Shown piece by piece: positions 24,525 through 32,020 of a stretch of 32,020 bases of DNA. Origin of the DNA: Akkermansiaceae bacterium (GTDB taxonomy: Bacteria > Verrucomicrobiota > Verrucomicrobiia > Verrucomicrobiales > Akkermansiaceae); assembly GCA_029253285.1 (NCBI GenBank), contig JAQWZU010000126.1:1-32020 (forward strand), written 5' to 3'. The translations under genes and the position numbers were made by a program. The first letter of the stretch is position 1. Each line of letters begins with the position of its first letter. The notes beneath the pieces were generated by a model that saw only the letters and a program-made list of their open reading frames with translations, was not told the origin of the DNA and ran no database searches.

Positions 24525-26264
24525 TTAGGCGCGGAGGAAGGTTTTCTTGCGGAAGAGATAGAGGAGGAGGATCCATTCGATGATGATCGTTCCCAGTGCG
24601 AGAGTGAATTCGGCGGGGTGATCCGAAAGGGTGCCGGCGTAGCCTCCGAGGATATTTTCGGAAATGGTGCGGAAGCTCACGAAGCGTGAGAGGACGTAAA
24701 TCGTGATAGCATTCATGCCGATCGGGAGCCAAATGTAGCCGAGCCAGCGTTGCTTCCAGACATCGATGACGAGGTAGAAAAGGAAGAGTAAAACGAGGCT
24801 GCATCCGGTGCAGAAAAGAACGTAGGAGCTGGTCCAGAGCGGCTTGATGATGGGGAAGGTCATTCCCCAGGCCCAGCCGAGCCCAAGGGCGGCGGCACCT
24901 GCGAGGAGGAGTTTGAAGGCGGTGGCGTGATTGGCTTTTTCCTGGGATTTCAGAAGTGATCCGGTAGCCGACCCCAAGAGGGCCATGGCGGCAGCGGGGA
25001 GGAAGCGCACGGGGCCTTCGGGATCGAAGACGCCCATGTAGAGTTTGCCTGGAAGAAGGCGATCAAGGTAGGCGGCGAGGTTTCCAGACGGAGTGAGTTG
25101 TCCTGCATCGCCTCCCGGAACGGGAATGAAGGTGAGGGCGAGCCAGTATCCCACGAGGATACCGAGAGCCCAGATGAATTGGGGCCGGGCTGGTCGATGG
25201 ATCGCGATGATGGCGGCGATTAAGTAACCGCCGGCGATGAGTTGAAGGACGCCCGGGATTCGGAATTGTCCGGGATCGAAGCTGAGGAAGGTGAAGGAAA
25301 GTCCCAGCGCAGTGAGAAGAACAAATCGACGGATGACGCGAAAATAAGCACGTGGTTTCGAAATGGTGCCATTGGCGATCTTCGAGGTGATGGCGTAGGG
25401 GATAGTGACCCCGGACATGAAGATGAAGAGCGGGAAGATGAGATCGTAGGCGGTGAATCCGATCCAGGGAGTGTGCGTGGTTTGCTCGGTGGCGTGCTTG
25501 ATGAATTCCTCGGAGCCAGACCAATTGGCGATGGCGCGAAGGAGGGCGGCTCCGCCGATAATCCAGAACATGTCGAAGCCGCGGAGGGCATCGAGGGAAA
25601 TGAGGCGGGCGGGTTTGGCTGGTGCTTCCGCGGAAGCATCTGCAGCGACCTCTGCAGGAGCTTTCGGAATTTCGGCAGCGGGTGGTGTTGAGGTTATACG
25701 AGGTTGACTGGGGACTACTGGAGCGATGGATCCTCCGACGGGTTTATTCAAGGTCGAGGATGCGGAGGGAGGCTGGGTAGCTTGCGGGTTGCTTTTCGGT
25801 GAGGTGGGCGGTTCCAGAGCGGCTGGTTGTTTGCTCGAGACCGGATCGCCCGAGAGTTTCGATTGTTTCGTGCTGGGAGTCTTGGGGGAGTCTGTTTCCC
25901 CGATCTCACTGACCTCGTCGGAGAGGGGAAGTTTGACACACGCGGTTTCTTTTTTGACAGGCGTACCGGAAGGGTTAGCGGATTCTTCCAGTTGGTTGGC
26001 CCGCGGAAGTTTGACGCGGGAGGACTCTTTTCTCACGGGAGGCTCGGAAGCTTTTGGAAGTTGAACTTTGTTTGAGGCGTTTTGAGGGGAAGGTTGAACG
26101 GTAGCCGGTGAGCTTGGCAGAGGAGAGAGAGGGGTGGGTTGCTTTGGAGGAGTCTGCGAGGCGTATTTGACCGGGGGAAGACCAGGGTTCTTGCCAATCA
26201 TCCGGGGAGTCGGGAGTTTTCTGGCGCCGGAGGCAGATTTTTTTGGTGGAAGATCTGAGTTCAT
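24525..26264 (-). CDS. DUF5009/HGSNAT-like membrane acyltransferase with long proline-rich N-terminal tail
   Basis: A 579-residue protein in two parts. Residues 1 to about 218 are disordered, rich in Pro, Ser, Lys and Thr, with short repeats (VRKESSRVKLP at 77-87, VKKETACVKLP at 103-113, NKVQLP at 65-70). Residues about 219-579 are a polytopic membrane domain of the DUF5009/NagX/heparan-alpha-glucosaminide N-acetyltransferase-like group: RLISLDALRGFDMFW (from 220), TPWIGFTAYDLIFPLFIFMSG, and roughly ten hydrophobic segments to the end. The human relative moves an acetyl group from cytoplasmic acetyl-CoA across the membrane to glucosamine of heparan sulfate; bacterial members are presumed to acylate exported sugars. 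Bacterial proteins are usually about 370-400 residues, so the tail is unusual. Operon with the following membrane-anchored gene. Confidence 0.85.
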   Translation of the reverse strand: MNSDLPPKKSASGARKLPTPRMIGKNPGLPPVKYASQTPPKQPTPLSPLPSSPATVQPSPQNASNKVQLPKASEPPVRKESSRVKLPRANQLEESANPSGTPVKKETACVKLPLSDEVSEIGETDSPKTPSTKQSKLSGDPVSSKQPAALEPPTSPKSNPQATQPPSASSTLNKPVGGSIAPVVPSQPRITSTPPAAEIPKAPAEVAADASAEAPAKPARLISLDALRGFDMFWIIGGAALLRAIANWSGSEEFIKHATEQTTHTPWIGFTAYDLIFPLFIFMSGVTIPYAITSKIANGTISKPRAYFRVIRRFVLLTALGLSFTFLSFDPGQFRIPGVLQLIAGGYLIAAIIAIHRPARPQFIWALGILVGYWLALTFIPVPGGDAGQLTPSGNLAAYLDRLLPGKLYMGVFDPEGPVRFLPAAAMALLGSATGSLLKSQEKANHATAFKLLLAGAAALGLGWAWGMTFPIIKPLWTSSYVLFCTGCSLVLLFLFYLVIDVWKQRWLGYIWLPIGMNAITIYVLSRFVSFRTISENILGGYAGTLSDHPAEFTLALGTIIIEWILLLYLFRKKTFLRA

Positions 26265-26610
26265 TTGGAATTTTTTGGAGGGCCACCGTAGTAGCGATAA
26301 TGGTCGAAGCTATTTTCGAGAGGATTTTGAGCACGTGGATCGTTGGTTTTACTCATCCATTTTTTCACGTGAGCCCCAATTTTTTAGAGAGTCTGACCGA
26401 ATTTCGGGTCGGACGCAACATTGCGGATTCGATCGAGGTCGTAGGGGAGATAGAAGAAAGGGTGGATTTCTGGGTCATTGGCATTGGCGAGGGCCTGAAT
26501 AGACTTTGAAGAGGACGGGGTCGAAGCCCGAGCCCCGGCTCGGACGCACTTATCGCGACAAGTGAAAATTTTAGGGCGAGTCCTTGCAGGGGGCATGATA
26601 GAGGTAACCC
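26265..26610. other. Divergent intergenic region (346 bases)
   Basis: This separates the acyltransferase gene (-) from the first sulfatase gene (+) and must hold both promoters, but I could not pick convincing -35/-10 pairs. It contains an uncharacterised + frame at 26300-26509 (listed separately) and a small GC-rich hairpin, CCGAGC/GCTCGG, at 26528-26543 with no T tract. GAGG at 26601-26604 is a well-placed ribosome binding site six bases before the sulfatase ATG. No RNA gene or mobile element was seen. Confidence 0.5.
26300..26509 (+). CDS. Candidate small orphan ORF
   Basis: A 69-codon frame starting ATG at 26300 in the region between the acyltransferase and the sulfatase. The peptide (MVEAIFERILSTWIVGFTHP onward to GIGEGLNRL) is rich in Val, Ile and Glu, and codon choice shows a coding-like purine-first pattern. 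There is no Shine-Dalgarno, no signal peptide and no family I recognise. It would lie upstream of, and on the same strand as, the sulfatase. It is kept as a weak candidate only. Confidence 0.22.
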   Translation: MVEAIFERILSTWIVGFTHPFFHVSPNFLESLTEFRVGRNIADSIEVVGEIEERVDFWVIGIGEGLNRL

Positions 26611-28125
26611 ATGAGAATTTTCAACTGCCTGGCTGCTTCCCTGTTGTTCGTTCAGAGCGCCTTGGCGGACATCCCGCCGAATATCGTCTTCATCCTCGCC
26701 GATGATTTGGGCTATGGGGATGTCGGGTGTTACAATCCGACCTCTCAAGTCCCGACTCCGAATTTGGATCGTCTGGCGAAGGAGGGAATGCGCTTCACCG
26801 ATGCGCACAGTCCGGCGACGGTGTGCACGCCGACTCGTTATAGTTTACTGACCGGAAGAATGTGTTTTCGGACAGGGCGCTCGCGGGTCTTTTCGGGAGT
26901 GGGTGGTCCTTGTTTGATCGAAGATGGTCGTTTGACTCTACCGCAAATGTTGAAGAACAAAGGCTACGCCACCGCGATGTTCGGAAAGTGGCATGTCGGG
27001 ATGAGTTTTTTCGACAAGGAGGGAAAGCGAATTGAGAACCAGGGGCTGGAGGGGGCGAGGATGATCGATTTCACGAGGAAAGTGGGGGGCTCGCCGATTG
27101 AGTATGGTTTTGAGCAATTTTATGGGACCGCTTGTTGTCCGACCACGGACTGGCTCTATGCCTATATCGAGGGAGATCGCATTCCGGTGCCGCCGGTGAA
27201 GCAGATTGATAAAAGTCATTTGCCTAAACATCCTTACGCCAATGATTGTCGTCCGGGGATGATCGCGCCGGATTTTAATTTGGAGGAAGTTGACCTGGTG
27301 TTCTTGAAGAAGAGTCAGGAATTCTTGAAGAAGCAGCAAAAAGGAAAGCCCTTCTTCTTGTTTCATTCGATGCAGGCGGTTCACTTGCCGTCATTTCCGG
27401 CGAAACAATTTCAAGGGAAGTCAGGTCAAGGCCCGCACGGAGATTTCATCTATCAGATGGATTGGACGGTGGGAGAGTTGATGAAAACTCTCGAAGAACA
27501 GGGGTTTGCCGAAAATACCATCGTGATGTTTGGTTCAGACAACGGGCCGGAAGTTCCGACGATCATCGCGATGCGCCGGGATCACAAACATGATGGCGCG
27601 AGGCCTTGGCGGGGGGTGAAACGCGACCAGTGGGAGGGCGGACATCGGACACCCTTTATCGTGAAGTGGCCCGGAGTGGCGAAGCCGGGTTCGGAGAGCG
27701 ATGAGCTTGTTAGCCTGACTGATGTTTTTGCGACCTGCGCGGCGATCAATGGAGTGAAGTTCCCCAAGGATGCCGGTGAGGATAGTTTTGATCTCACGGG
27801 AACGTTGAAGGGGGATGTGCGGAATGCACCCGTGCGGCCTTACCTTCTTCAGCAAACCTTCGCGATGAAGTTGTCGATTCGGAAAGGCAATTGGAAATAT
27901 ATCGATCACAAAGGGTCGGGCGGGAATAACTACGAAAAACCCGGTGAGTGGGGGATGAAGCAATACGCCCTTCCTGATACTGATCCCGATGCGCCGGGGC
28001 AGTTGTATAATCTCGCCAGAGATCCCGGTGAGACGACGAATCTCTACTCCAAGAATCCCGAAAAAGTCGCGGAGCTGAAGGGGTTGTTAGAGAGGTCGAA
28101 GGCCTCGGGGCGAACGGCGAATTGA
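26611..28125 (+). CDS. Exported sulfatase (S1 family, formylglycine type)
   Basis: A 504-residue protein with a signal peptide (MRIFNCLAASLLFVQSALA) and the full alkaline-phosphatase-like sulfatase fold. The metal-binding start NIVFILADDLGYGDVG is intact. The active-site signature is CTPTRYSLLTGR with the cysteine at residue 72, to be converted to formylglycine. Later marks are FGKWHVG, MQAVHLPSFP, FGSDNGPEVP, a GGHRTPFIVKWPG substrate loop and the usual C-terminal YNLARDPGETTNLYS. It hydrolyses sulfate esters, presumably of a sulfated glycan, in the periplasm or outside the cell. The maturing enzyme (FGE or anSME) is not in the window. The spacing of GAGG before the ATG is good. It is convergent with a second sulfatase. 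Confidence 0.93.
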   Translation: MRIFNCLAASLLFVQSALADIPPNIVFILADDLGYGDVGCYNPTSQVPTPNLDRLAKEGMRFTDAHSPATVCTPTRYSLLTGRMCFRTGRSRVFSGVGGPCLIEDGRLTLPQMLKNKGYATAMFGKWHVGMSFFDKEGKRIENQGLEGARMIDFTRKVGGSPIEYGFEQFYGTACCPTTDWLYAYIEGDRIPVPPVKQIDKSHLPKHPYANDCRPGMIAPDFNLEEVDLVFLKKSQEFLKKQQKGKPFFLFHSMQAVHLPSFPAKQFQGKSGQGPHGDFIYQMDWTVGELMKTLEEQGFAENTIVMFGSDNGPEVPTIIAMRRDHKHDGARPWRGVKRDQWEGGHRTPFIVKWPGVAKPGSESDELVSLTDVFATCAAINGVKFPKDAGEDSFDLTGTLKGDVRNAPVRPYLLQQTFAMKLSIRKGNWKYIDHKGSGGNNYEKPGEWGMKQYALPDTDPDAPGQLYNLARDPGETTNLYSKNPEKVAELKGLLERSKASGRTAN

Positions 28126-28195
28126 GATTACGAGAGGAGCTTGAATTCGCCGAAGTTCTGCGAATGCCCTTTTGGGGTAGAAGTCCGAAGCAGGT

Positions 28196-29653
28196 TCAGG
28201 GCTTGATGCCGGAGCCCGAGGCTTTGGCGAGTTTGGAGAGCTTTTTAATGAGCTCGGCATGGGCGGGGTCGGCAGCGACGTTTTTGTGGGGATTGCCCTG
28301 AAAGTCGATGAGGGTGATGTCTTCGAGTGATCCGGTGTGATCGTTCTTGCGCCACTCGGTGTAGCGGTAGCGGTCGGTGCGGAGGCTGGTGCCAAGGACT
28401 TTTCCAACGCCGGGCTTAGTTTTGAAGTATTGGCTGAAAGCACCTTCCTTCCAGGGGATTTCTGGTTTTAAGAGGAGGGGTTTTAAGGAAACGCCGTGGA
28501 GGTTTTTAGGAGTCGGGATTCCCGTAAGATCGCAGAGAGTGGGGAAGAGATCGACGAGTTCGGCGAGGGCCTTGGTGCGTTGTCCTTTCTTTTGGCCGGG
28601 GGCAGTAATGACGAGAGGGACTTTCGCAGCTACTTCGTAGGTGGTGTGCTTACACCATTCGCCGTAGTCGCCGAGGTAGTATCCGTGATCTCCCCAGAGA
28701 ACGACGATGGTGTTCTTGGTAAGACCGTTTTCTTCGAGGCCTTTTATTAGCCGTCCGACTTGCGCATCCATGTAGCTGACGCTGGCGCGGTAGCCATGAA
28801 TGAGTTCGCGCGTTTTGGCATCGTTGAGTCTCTTGGTCTTTTTGGAAATGTCGGAATAGTTTTTCAATTCACCCCAGCTGGAACCATCATAGGGAAGACC
28901 GTTGATGGCCTTATTGCGTGAGGGGACTTTGATCTTCGAGCGATCGTAGAGGTCCCAGTATTTTTTTGGGGCGTTGAAAGGGAGGTGGGGTTTGCTGAAT
29001 CCGACGGCGAGGAAGAAGGACGCGTTGGAGCTTGCGAGTTTCTTCATGCGTTCAACGGCGGTCTTGGCAACCATGCCGTCGTTGTAGGCGTCGTCGCTGA
29101 CGTCGCCGCCGTTCTCACTCGCGGGGCCATTGGTGCGAACTCCGGTTTCCCGTTGAATGCGGCGGGCTTTGGTCGAGGCGGCCATCCCTGCGGGAGAAGC
29201 GTATGCCGGACCGAGTCCACGGAGGGGCTTTTCGGACCAGCCTTGGGGGAAGTCGTCGTTGGAGGCGTGATAGATTTTTCCGATGGAGAGAGTGGTATAG
29301 CCTTGGGCTTTGAAATATTGGGGCATGGAAAGCGCGTCGGGGTTTTTCTCACGCATGGGCGTTTTGTAATTCCAGCACCGCGTGGTCTGGGGGCGGAGTC
29401 CGGTCATGAGGCTGGCGCGGGAGGCTCCGCAGACCGCGACCTGGCAATAGGTTCGCTCGAAGAGAGTCCCCTTTGCGGCGAGCGCGTCGATGTTGGGTGA
29501 TTTGATCTCCGTGCGGCCGTAACAGTTGAGCTCCGGGCGGAGATCATCGATCGCGATGAAGAGGACGTTCAATCGCTCTGCGGTGAATCCTGAATTCGAA
29601 AAGAGGAGAAGTCCGGTGCCGGAAAGGAGGAGTTTTTTCAAGGAAAGGGTCAT
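28196..29653 (-). CDS. Exported iduronate-2-sulfatase-like sulfatase
   Basis: The ATG at 29653 is chosen over a longer in-frame start at 29860, which would overlap the upstream gene; 29653 begins a signal peptide (MTLSLKKLLLSGTGLLLFSN). The mature protein, 486 residues in all with its signal, has LNVLFIAIDDLRPELNCYG, active site VCGASRASLMTGLRP (Cys75), HASNDDFPQGW, GFSKPHLPFNAPKKYWDLY, VVLWGDHGYYLGDYGEW and the VPLVITAPGQKKG loop. This set is the iduronate-2-sulfatase-like branch common in planctomycetes and verrucomicrobia. The signature is C-x-A-S-R instead of the canonical C-x-P-S-R; such variants are known but less common. It starts 16 bases after the CNNM-type transporter gene on the same strand, so they probably share an operon. 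Confidence 0.9.
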   Translation of the reverse strand: MTLSLKKLLLSGTGLLLFSNSGFTAERLNVLFIAIDDLRPELNCYGRTEIKSPNIDALAAKGTLFERTYCQVAVCGASRASLMTGLRPQTTRCWNYKTPMREKNPDALSMPQYFKAQGYTTLSIGKIYHASNDDFPQGWSEKPLRGLGPAYASPAGMAASTKARRIQRETGVRTNGPASENGGDVSDDAYNDGMVAKTAVERMKKLASSNASFFLAVGFSKPHLPFNAPKKYWDLYDRSKIKVPSRNKAINGLPYDGSSWGELKNYSDISKKTKRLNDAKTRELIHGYRASVSYMDAQVGRLIKGLEENGLTKNTIVVLWGDHGYYLGDYGEWCKHTTYEVAAKVPLVITAPGQKKGQRTKALAELVDLFPTLCDLTGIPTPKNLHGVSLKPLLLKPEIPWKEGAFSQYFKTKPGVGKVLGTSLRTDRYRYTEWRKNDHTGSLEDITLIDFQGNPHKNVAADPAHAELIKKLSKLAKASGSGIKP

Positions 29654-29669
29654 TGCTGGAAGCAAAGAT

Positions 29670-30740
29670 CTAACTACTTTGCTCCGGTGGGGGAATCCCC
29701 ATTTTCTCGGCGCGCTTTTTCCAAAGTTCCCTGGCCATCTGTTGCATGTCCTCGATGTCGTCGACTTCATCGACAATTTCGGTTCCCAGGAGAGTCTCGA
29801 TGACGTCTTCCAGAGTGATAATTCCCGAAAAGGAGCCGTATTCATCGAGAGTGGCTGCAATGTGAATCCGGTCTGCGATCATGTCATTGAAAAGGATCGA
29901 GAGGCTTTGCGTTCGCGGAACGGTGTGGATGGTGCGTCTGAAGTCAGAAAGCGGCTTGTCTCCCTCGCCTTGGGCGTGGGCCTGAAGGAGTTCGATTTGC
30001 AGGACGAAACCATCGAGGTCATCAAGGGTCTCTTTGTAGATGGGAATTCGTGAGAAGGGACGCTCCGAGTGCTCTTCCATGAATTCATTGATGGTGCAGC
30101 TGGCCGGAAGGGCGAAGACCACAGTGCGTGGGGTGGCGGCATGGCGTGCCATGGTGTCGCGGAGGCCGAAGAGGTTCTTCACGATGCGGCCTTCGTTTTC
30201 TTCAATCGAGCCTTCCTTCTCACCGATGTCGGCCATCGCGACAAATTCCGCGCGGCTGAAGGCGCCTTTCTTTTGACCGTGGGAAATTCCGCTGGTGATT
30301 TTCTCCGTGATCCAAATGAGGGGAGACATAATCCGGGTCAGCGAGGTCAGCATGACGCCGGTGGCGGGAGCGAGTTGCTTCCAGAAGACTGCGCCGAGGG
30401 TCTTTGGAATGATCTCCGAGAGGATGAGAATAAGTAAAGTAAGAATGCCGGAGATGATTCCGGTGGTGAGTGCTCCGTCGCCAAAAACTTTCATGGCCTG
30501 CGCTCCTACTCCGGCGGCTCCGACGGTGTGAGCCACGGTGTTGAGGATCAGGATGGCCGAGAGGGGACGGTTGATGTCGGCGGAAAGCTTCTGCCAGACC
30601 TCGGCATTTTTCGGTTTCGTTTCCTTCTGGGTGAGAATGTAGGGTTGACGAATACTCAGGAGGACGGCTTCAAAGACCGAGCAGAGGAATGAAAAAACCA
30701 GCGCGATGAGGAGATAGACAATGAGTAAGGTGACGCCCAC
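29670..30740 (-). CDS. CNNM/DUF21-CBS family transporter (CorC/HlyC-like)
   Basis: A 356-residue membrane protein beginning at GTG 30740. Residues 1 to about 150 are the DUF21/CNNM membrane domain with about four hydrophobic segments (LLIVYLLIALVFSFLCSVFE, then LSAILILNTVAHTVGAAGVG, LLILILSEIIPKTLGAVFW). An acidic helical linker with FSRAEFVAMADIGEKEGSIEE follows, then a CBS pair, recognised by FMEEHSERPFSRIPIY and AATLDEYGSFSGIITLEDVI. The protein ends with a short charged tail and lacks the CorC_HlyC domain often found. The family exports or regulates Mg2+ and other divalent ions. The next gene is a sulfatase 16 bases downstream, an interesting pairing because sulfatases need a bound divalent cation. 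Confidence 0.9.
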   Translation of the reverse strand: MGVTLLIVYLLIALVFSFLCSVFEAVLLSIRQPYILTQKETKPKNAEVWQKLSADINRPLSAILILNTVAHTVGAAGVGAQAMKVFGDGALTTGIISGILTLLILILSEIIPKTLGAVFWKQLAPATGVMLTSLTRIMSPLIWITEKITSGISHGQKKGAFSRAEFVAMADIGEKEGSIEENEGRIVKNLFGLRDTMARHAATPRTVVFALPASCTINEFMEEHSERPFSRIPIYKETLDDLDGFVLQIELLQAHAQGEGDKPLSDFRRTIHTVPRTQSLSILFNDMIADRIHIAATLDEYGSFSGIITLEDVIETLLGTEIVDEVDDIEDMQQMARELWKKRAEKMGIPPPEQSS

Positions 30741-30786
30741 GGAGGATCACCAAACGCTAGATTTTCGGAAACGAAAGGAAAAAGTT

Positions 30787-30804
30787 TTTAGAGGATGATC
30801 CTCA
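30787..30804 (-). terminator. Weak hairpin terminator candidate
   Basis: GAGGA (30791-30795) pairs with TCCTC (30799-30803) at the end of the gene encoded at 30802-31239. On the - strand it is followed, a few bases later, by a T-rich stretch. The stem is only five pairs, so this is a weak call, but it would separate the small membrane protein gene from the downstream transporter. Confidence 0.3.
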
Positions 30805-31239
30805 GTCGTTGGAGTAGGTCTTTTTTACAACGACGCCATCTTTCATTTTCAGAAAAATGCCTTCACAATTTGGCTCACGGTAGTCTTCGGGATTCATGAA
30901 AAAGCCCAGTTGATCTTCGTCGTCGCTCCTGACGGTGGGACGGTCCCGGGCTCCGTCTCTGGGATAGTGTTGGATCAAGATCTCGATAACTTGTTGTCGG
31001 GTCATGCCTTCCTCGATCTCGTAATAGAAGCTGCGATAGGTTCGGAATCGTGGATCAATGATCCAGGGATTGAGAGCGAGGAAAAAGAAGACCGAAGAGA
31101 TGAGGACTCCACTTCCGGTGAGGATGAGTAGGATGCGGGGCCATCCGTATTTCCGAATTCCAAATACGAAAAGGAAGAAGGCGACAAGGACTCCGAAGAG
31201 GCAGAGACAGGAGAGTGGGGCACTGAGAGAAGTTTCCAT
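30802..31239 (-). CDS. Small membrane protein with BamE-like C-terminal region
   Basis: A 145-residue protein with two hydrophobic segments near the N-terminus (about 9-28, CLCLFGVLVAFFLFVFG, and about 34-56, ILLILTGSGVLISSVFFF), then a roughly 90-residue domain. The latter contains YYEIEEGMTRQQVIEIL, the EGMTR..V..IL motif typical of SmpA/OmlA (BamE)-type folds, and ends GIFLKMKDGVVVKKTYSND. BamE itself is a lipoprotein; this one lacks a lipobox, so a role in the BAM complex is not claimed. It could be a membrane-anchored member of that fold family. No close family is recognised. Confidence 0.6.
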   Translation of the reverse strand: METSLSAPLSCLCLFGVLVAFFLFVFGIRKYGWPRILLILTGSGVLISSVFFFLALNPWIIDPRFRTYRSFYYEIEEGMTRQQVIEILIQHYPRDGARDRPTVRSDDEDQLGFFMNPEDYREPNCEGIFLKMKDGVVVKKTYSND

Positions 31240-31307
31240 CTCGATGGGAGCCTGCTTTTCAGGCGAGTGGGTTTTTGCTGAAGAATACCTTGCCGGGGGG
31301 GACTTAA

Positions 31308-32018
31308 TTACTTGGTCTTCTTGTTGACCAGTTCAATTGATTTTTCGGCGAGGCGTTTCCCAAAGGTTTCGTAGCCTTTGATCGAGTAGTGGAGGTCGTT
31401 TTTGATTTCCTTGCCGCGCTTATTTTTTCCGTCGTTGAGATCATCGGTGTCGACCCAGGCTCCCCGTGGGCTGGCCTCGGCGGCGGCGATCTGGGCTTTG
31501 CGGACGGTCGTCCAGTGCGGGTAGCGCTTGTTGGTCATGTCAAAATCACTGAGGCGGCCGATGACGAAGTTGATGTCATTGCGGCCGAGGTCTTTGGCGA
31601 GTTGATCGAGCAAGCCCTTCATGCTGGCCTGGTAGACAGATCCGTGTTTTTCCTTGGCATCCCGTTCGCCCTGCATCCAGAGGAAGGTGACCGAAGTCAG
31701 CTTTTCTCCTTTGATCGCGGCGTTGACCGATTTCATCAGGACATCATAGAGATCGCCGGTGGCTTTTGGTTCATCGCCATTTTCGGGTTTCCATTGTTTA
31801 TACCAACGTCTGATCGGCTGACCGCCTTGAGCGCTCTTGACCACGATGACTTTGTCTTTGCCAAAGGCGGTTTCGACAGCGGGCGTGAAAGAAATTTTGG
31901 GATCCAATCCCGCCATATTCGATTGGCCGGAGAGGATGAAGAGGTGTTTTCCATCCTCCGCGGCGTGAGCTGAGAGCGAGAGTAGAGAGAGCAGAAGGGT
32001 AAAAGTGAATTTTTTCAT
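31308..32018 (-). CDS. SASA-family sialate O-acetylesterase-like protein (SGNH type)
   Basis: A 236-residue complete gene; the start codon is at 32018, two bases from the window edge. It has a signal peptide (MKKFTFTLLLSLLSLSAHAA) and the SASA/SGNH esterase motifs: FILSGQSNMAG with nucleophile Ser33, SAQGGQPIRRW (block II-like), WMQGERDA (block III) and DLHYSIKGYETFG with the catalytic Asp208-His210 pair. These enzymes remove O-acetyl groups from sugars; the plant/planctomycete relatives act on varied acetylated glycans, so sialic acid is not implied. This makes a periplasmic deacetylase paired, at the level of the window, with an acyltransferase and two sulfatases. Confidence 0.9.
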   Translation of the reverse strand: MKKFTFTLLLSLLSLSAHAAEDGKHLFILSGQSNMAGLDPKISFTPAVETAFGKDKVIVVKSAQGGQPIRRWYKQWKPENGDEPKATGDLYDVLMKSVNAAIKGEKLTSVTFLWMQGERDAKEKHGSVYQASMKGLLDQLAKDLGRNDINFVIGRLSDFDMTNKRYPHWTTVRKAQIAAAEASPRGAWVDTDDLNDGKNKRGKEIKNDLHYSIKGYETFGKRLAEKSIELVNKKTK

Positions 32019-32020
32019 TT

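Noticed and set aside
26528-26543. GC-rich hairpin CCGAGC/GCTCGG as a terminator
   Set aside because: No T tract follows on either strand and no gene ends there on either strand.
29654-29860. 69-codon extension of the second sulfatase
   Set aside because: It overlaps the transporter gene, is arginine/serine-rich without domains, and the signal peptide begins at 29653.
1-32020. tRNA, rRNA, CRISPR, IS elements, prophage or attachment sites
   Set aside because: I looked for cloverleaf-like runs, array repeats, transposase or integrase motifs and terminal inverted repeats and found none that I could support.

Overview
The window reads as a piece of chromosome from a Verrucomicrobia/Planctomycetes-type bacterium, most likely a Verrucomicrobiales relative. 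The evidence is the gene content: a PEP-CTERM protein, giant exported proteins built from lamin-tail, CotH-kinase and thrombospondin-3 modules, PQQ-like and NHL beta-propellers, a small cytochrome c with an SHD1-like tail, two sulfatases, a DUF5009/HGSNAT-like acyltransferase and a SASA esterase. Many starts lack a clear Shine-Dalgarno, also usual in this group. No tRNA, rRNA, CRISPR array, transposase or phage gene was seen. The window is almost fully coding; the only gene-poor stretch over 300 bases is 26265-26610.

Layout. 1-6252 is a tight + run: the 3' part of an isochorismate synthase (MenF-like), a degenerate DUF6036-like protein, a GNAT acetyltransferase, a Ski2-like DUF3516 helicase, a possible 58-codon small gene that overlaps its neighbours at both ends, a Tat-exported sugar isomerase/epimerase-like protein, and a di-heme cytochrome c peroxidase. 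6432-14611 holds three exported proteins sharing one N-terminal domain with a D-x-R-G-C-C signature: a PEP-CTERM protein (+), then on the - strand a 741-residue TSP3/discoidin protein followed by a 1713-residue CotH-kinase multidomain protein. A strong terminator closes the PEP-CTERM gene. 14775-16987 (-) is an overlapping NHL/PQQ-like propeller pair.

17187-20198 (+) is a 1003-residue exported GH13 enzyme. 20208-23906 alternates strands: a tiny exported protein, a second PQQ-like propeller, an exported FKBP isomerase, an exported lectin-like protein and a mono-heme cytochrome. 23955-26264 (-) is a two-gene membrane module: a DUF5009-type acyltransferase with a long proline-rich cytoplasmic tail, and a membrane-anchored beta-sandwich protein. 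26611-29653 has two convergent sulfatases, the second apparently in an operon with a CNNM/DUF21-CBS transporter (29670-30740). The right end carries a small BamE-like membrane protein and a SASA esterase.

Taken together, most of the window encodes envelope or secreted functions for handling decorated polysaccharides (desulfation, acyl transfer or removal, alpha-glucan cleavage) and periplasmic redox. The least explained part is the trio of RGCC-domain proteins around a CotH kinase. It is the best candidate here for an undescribed system.
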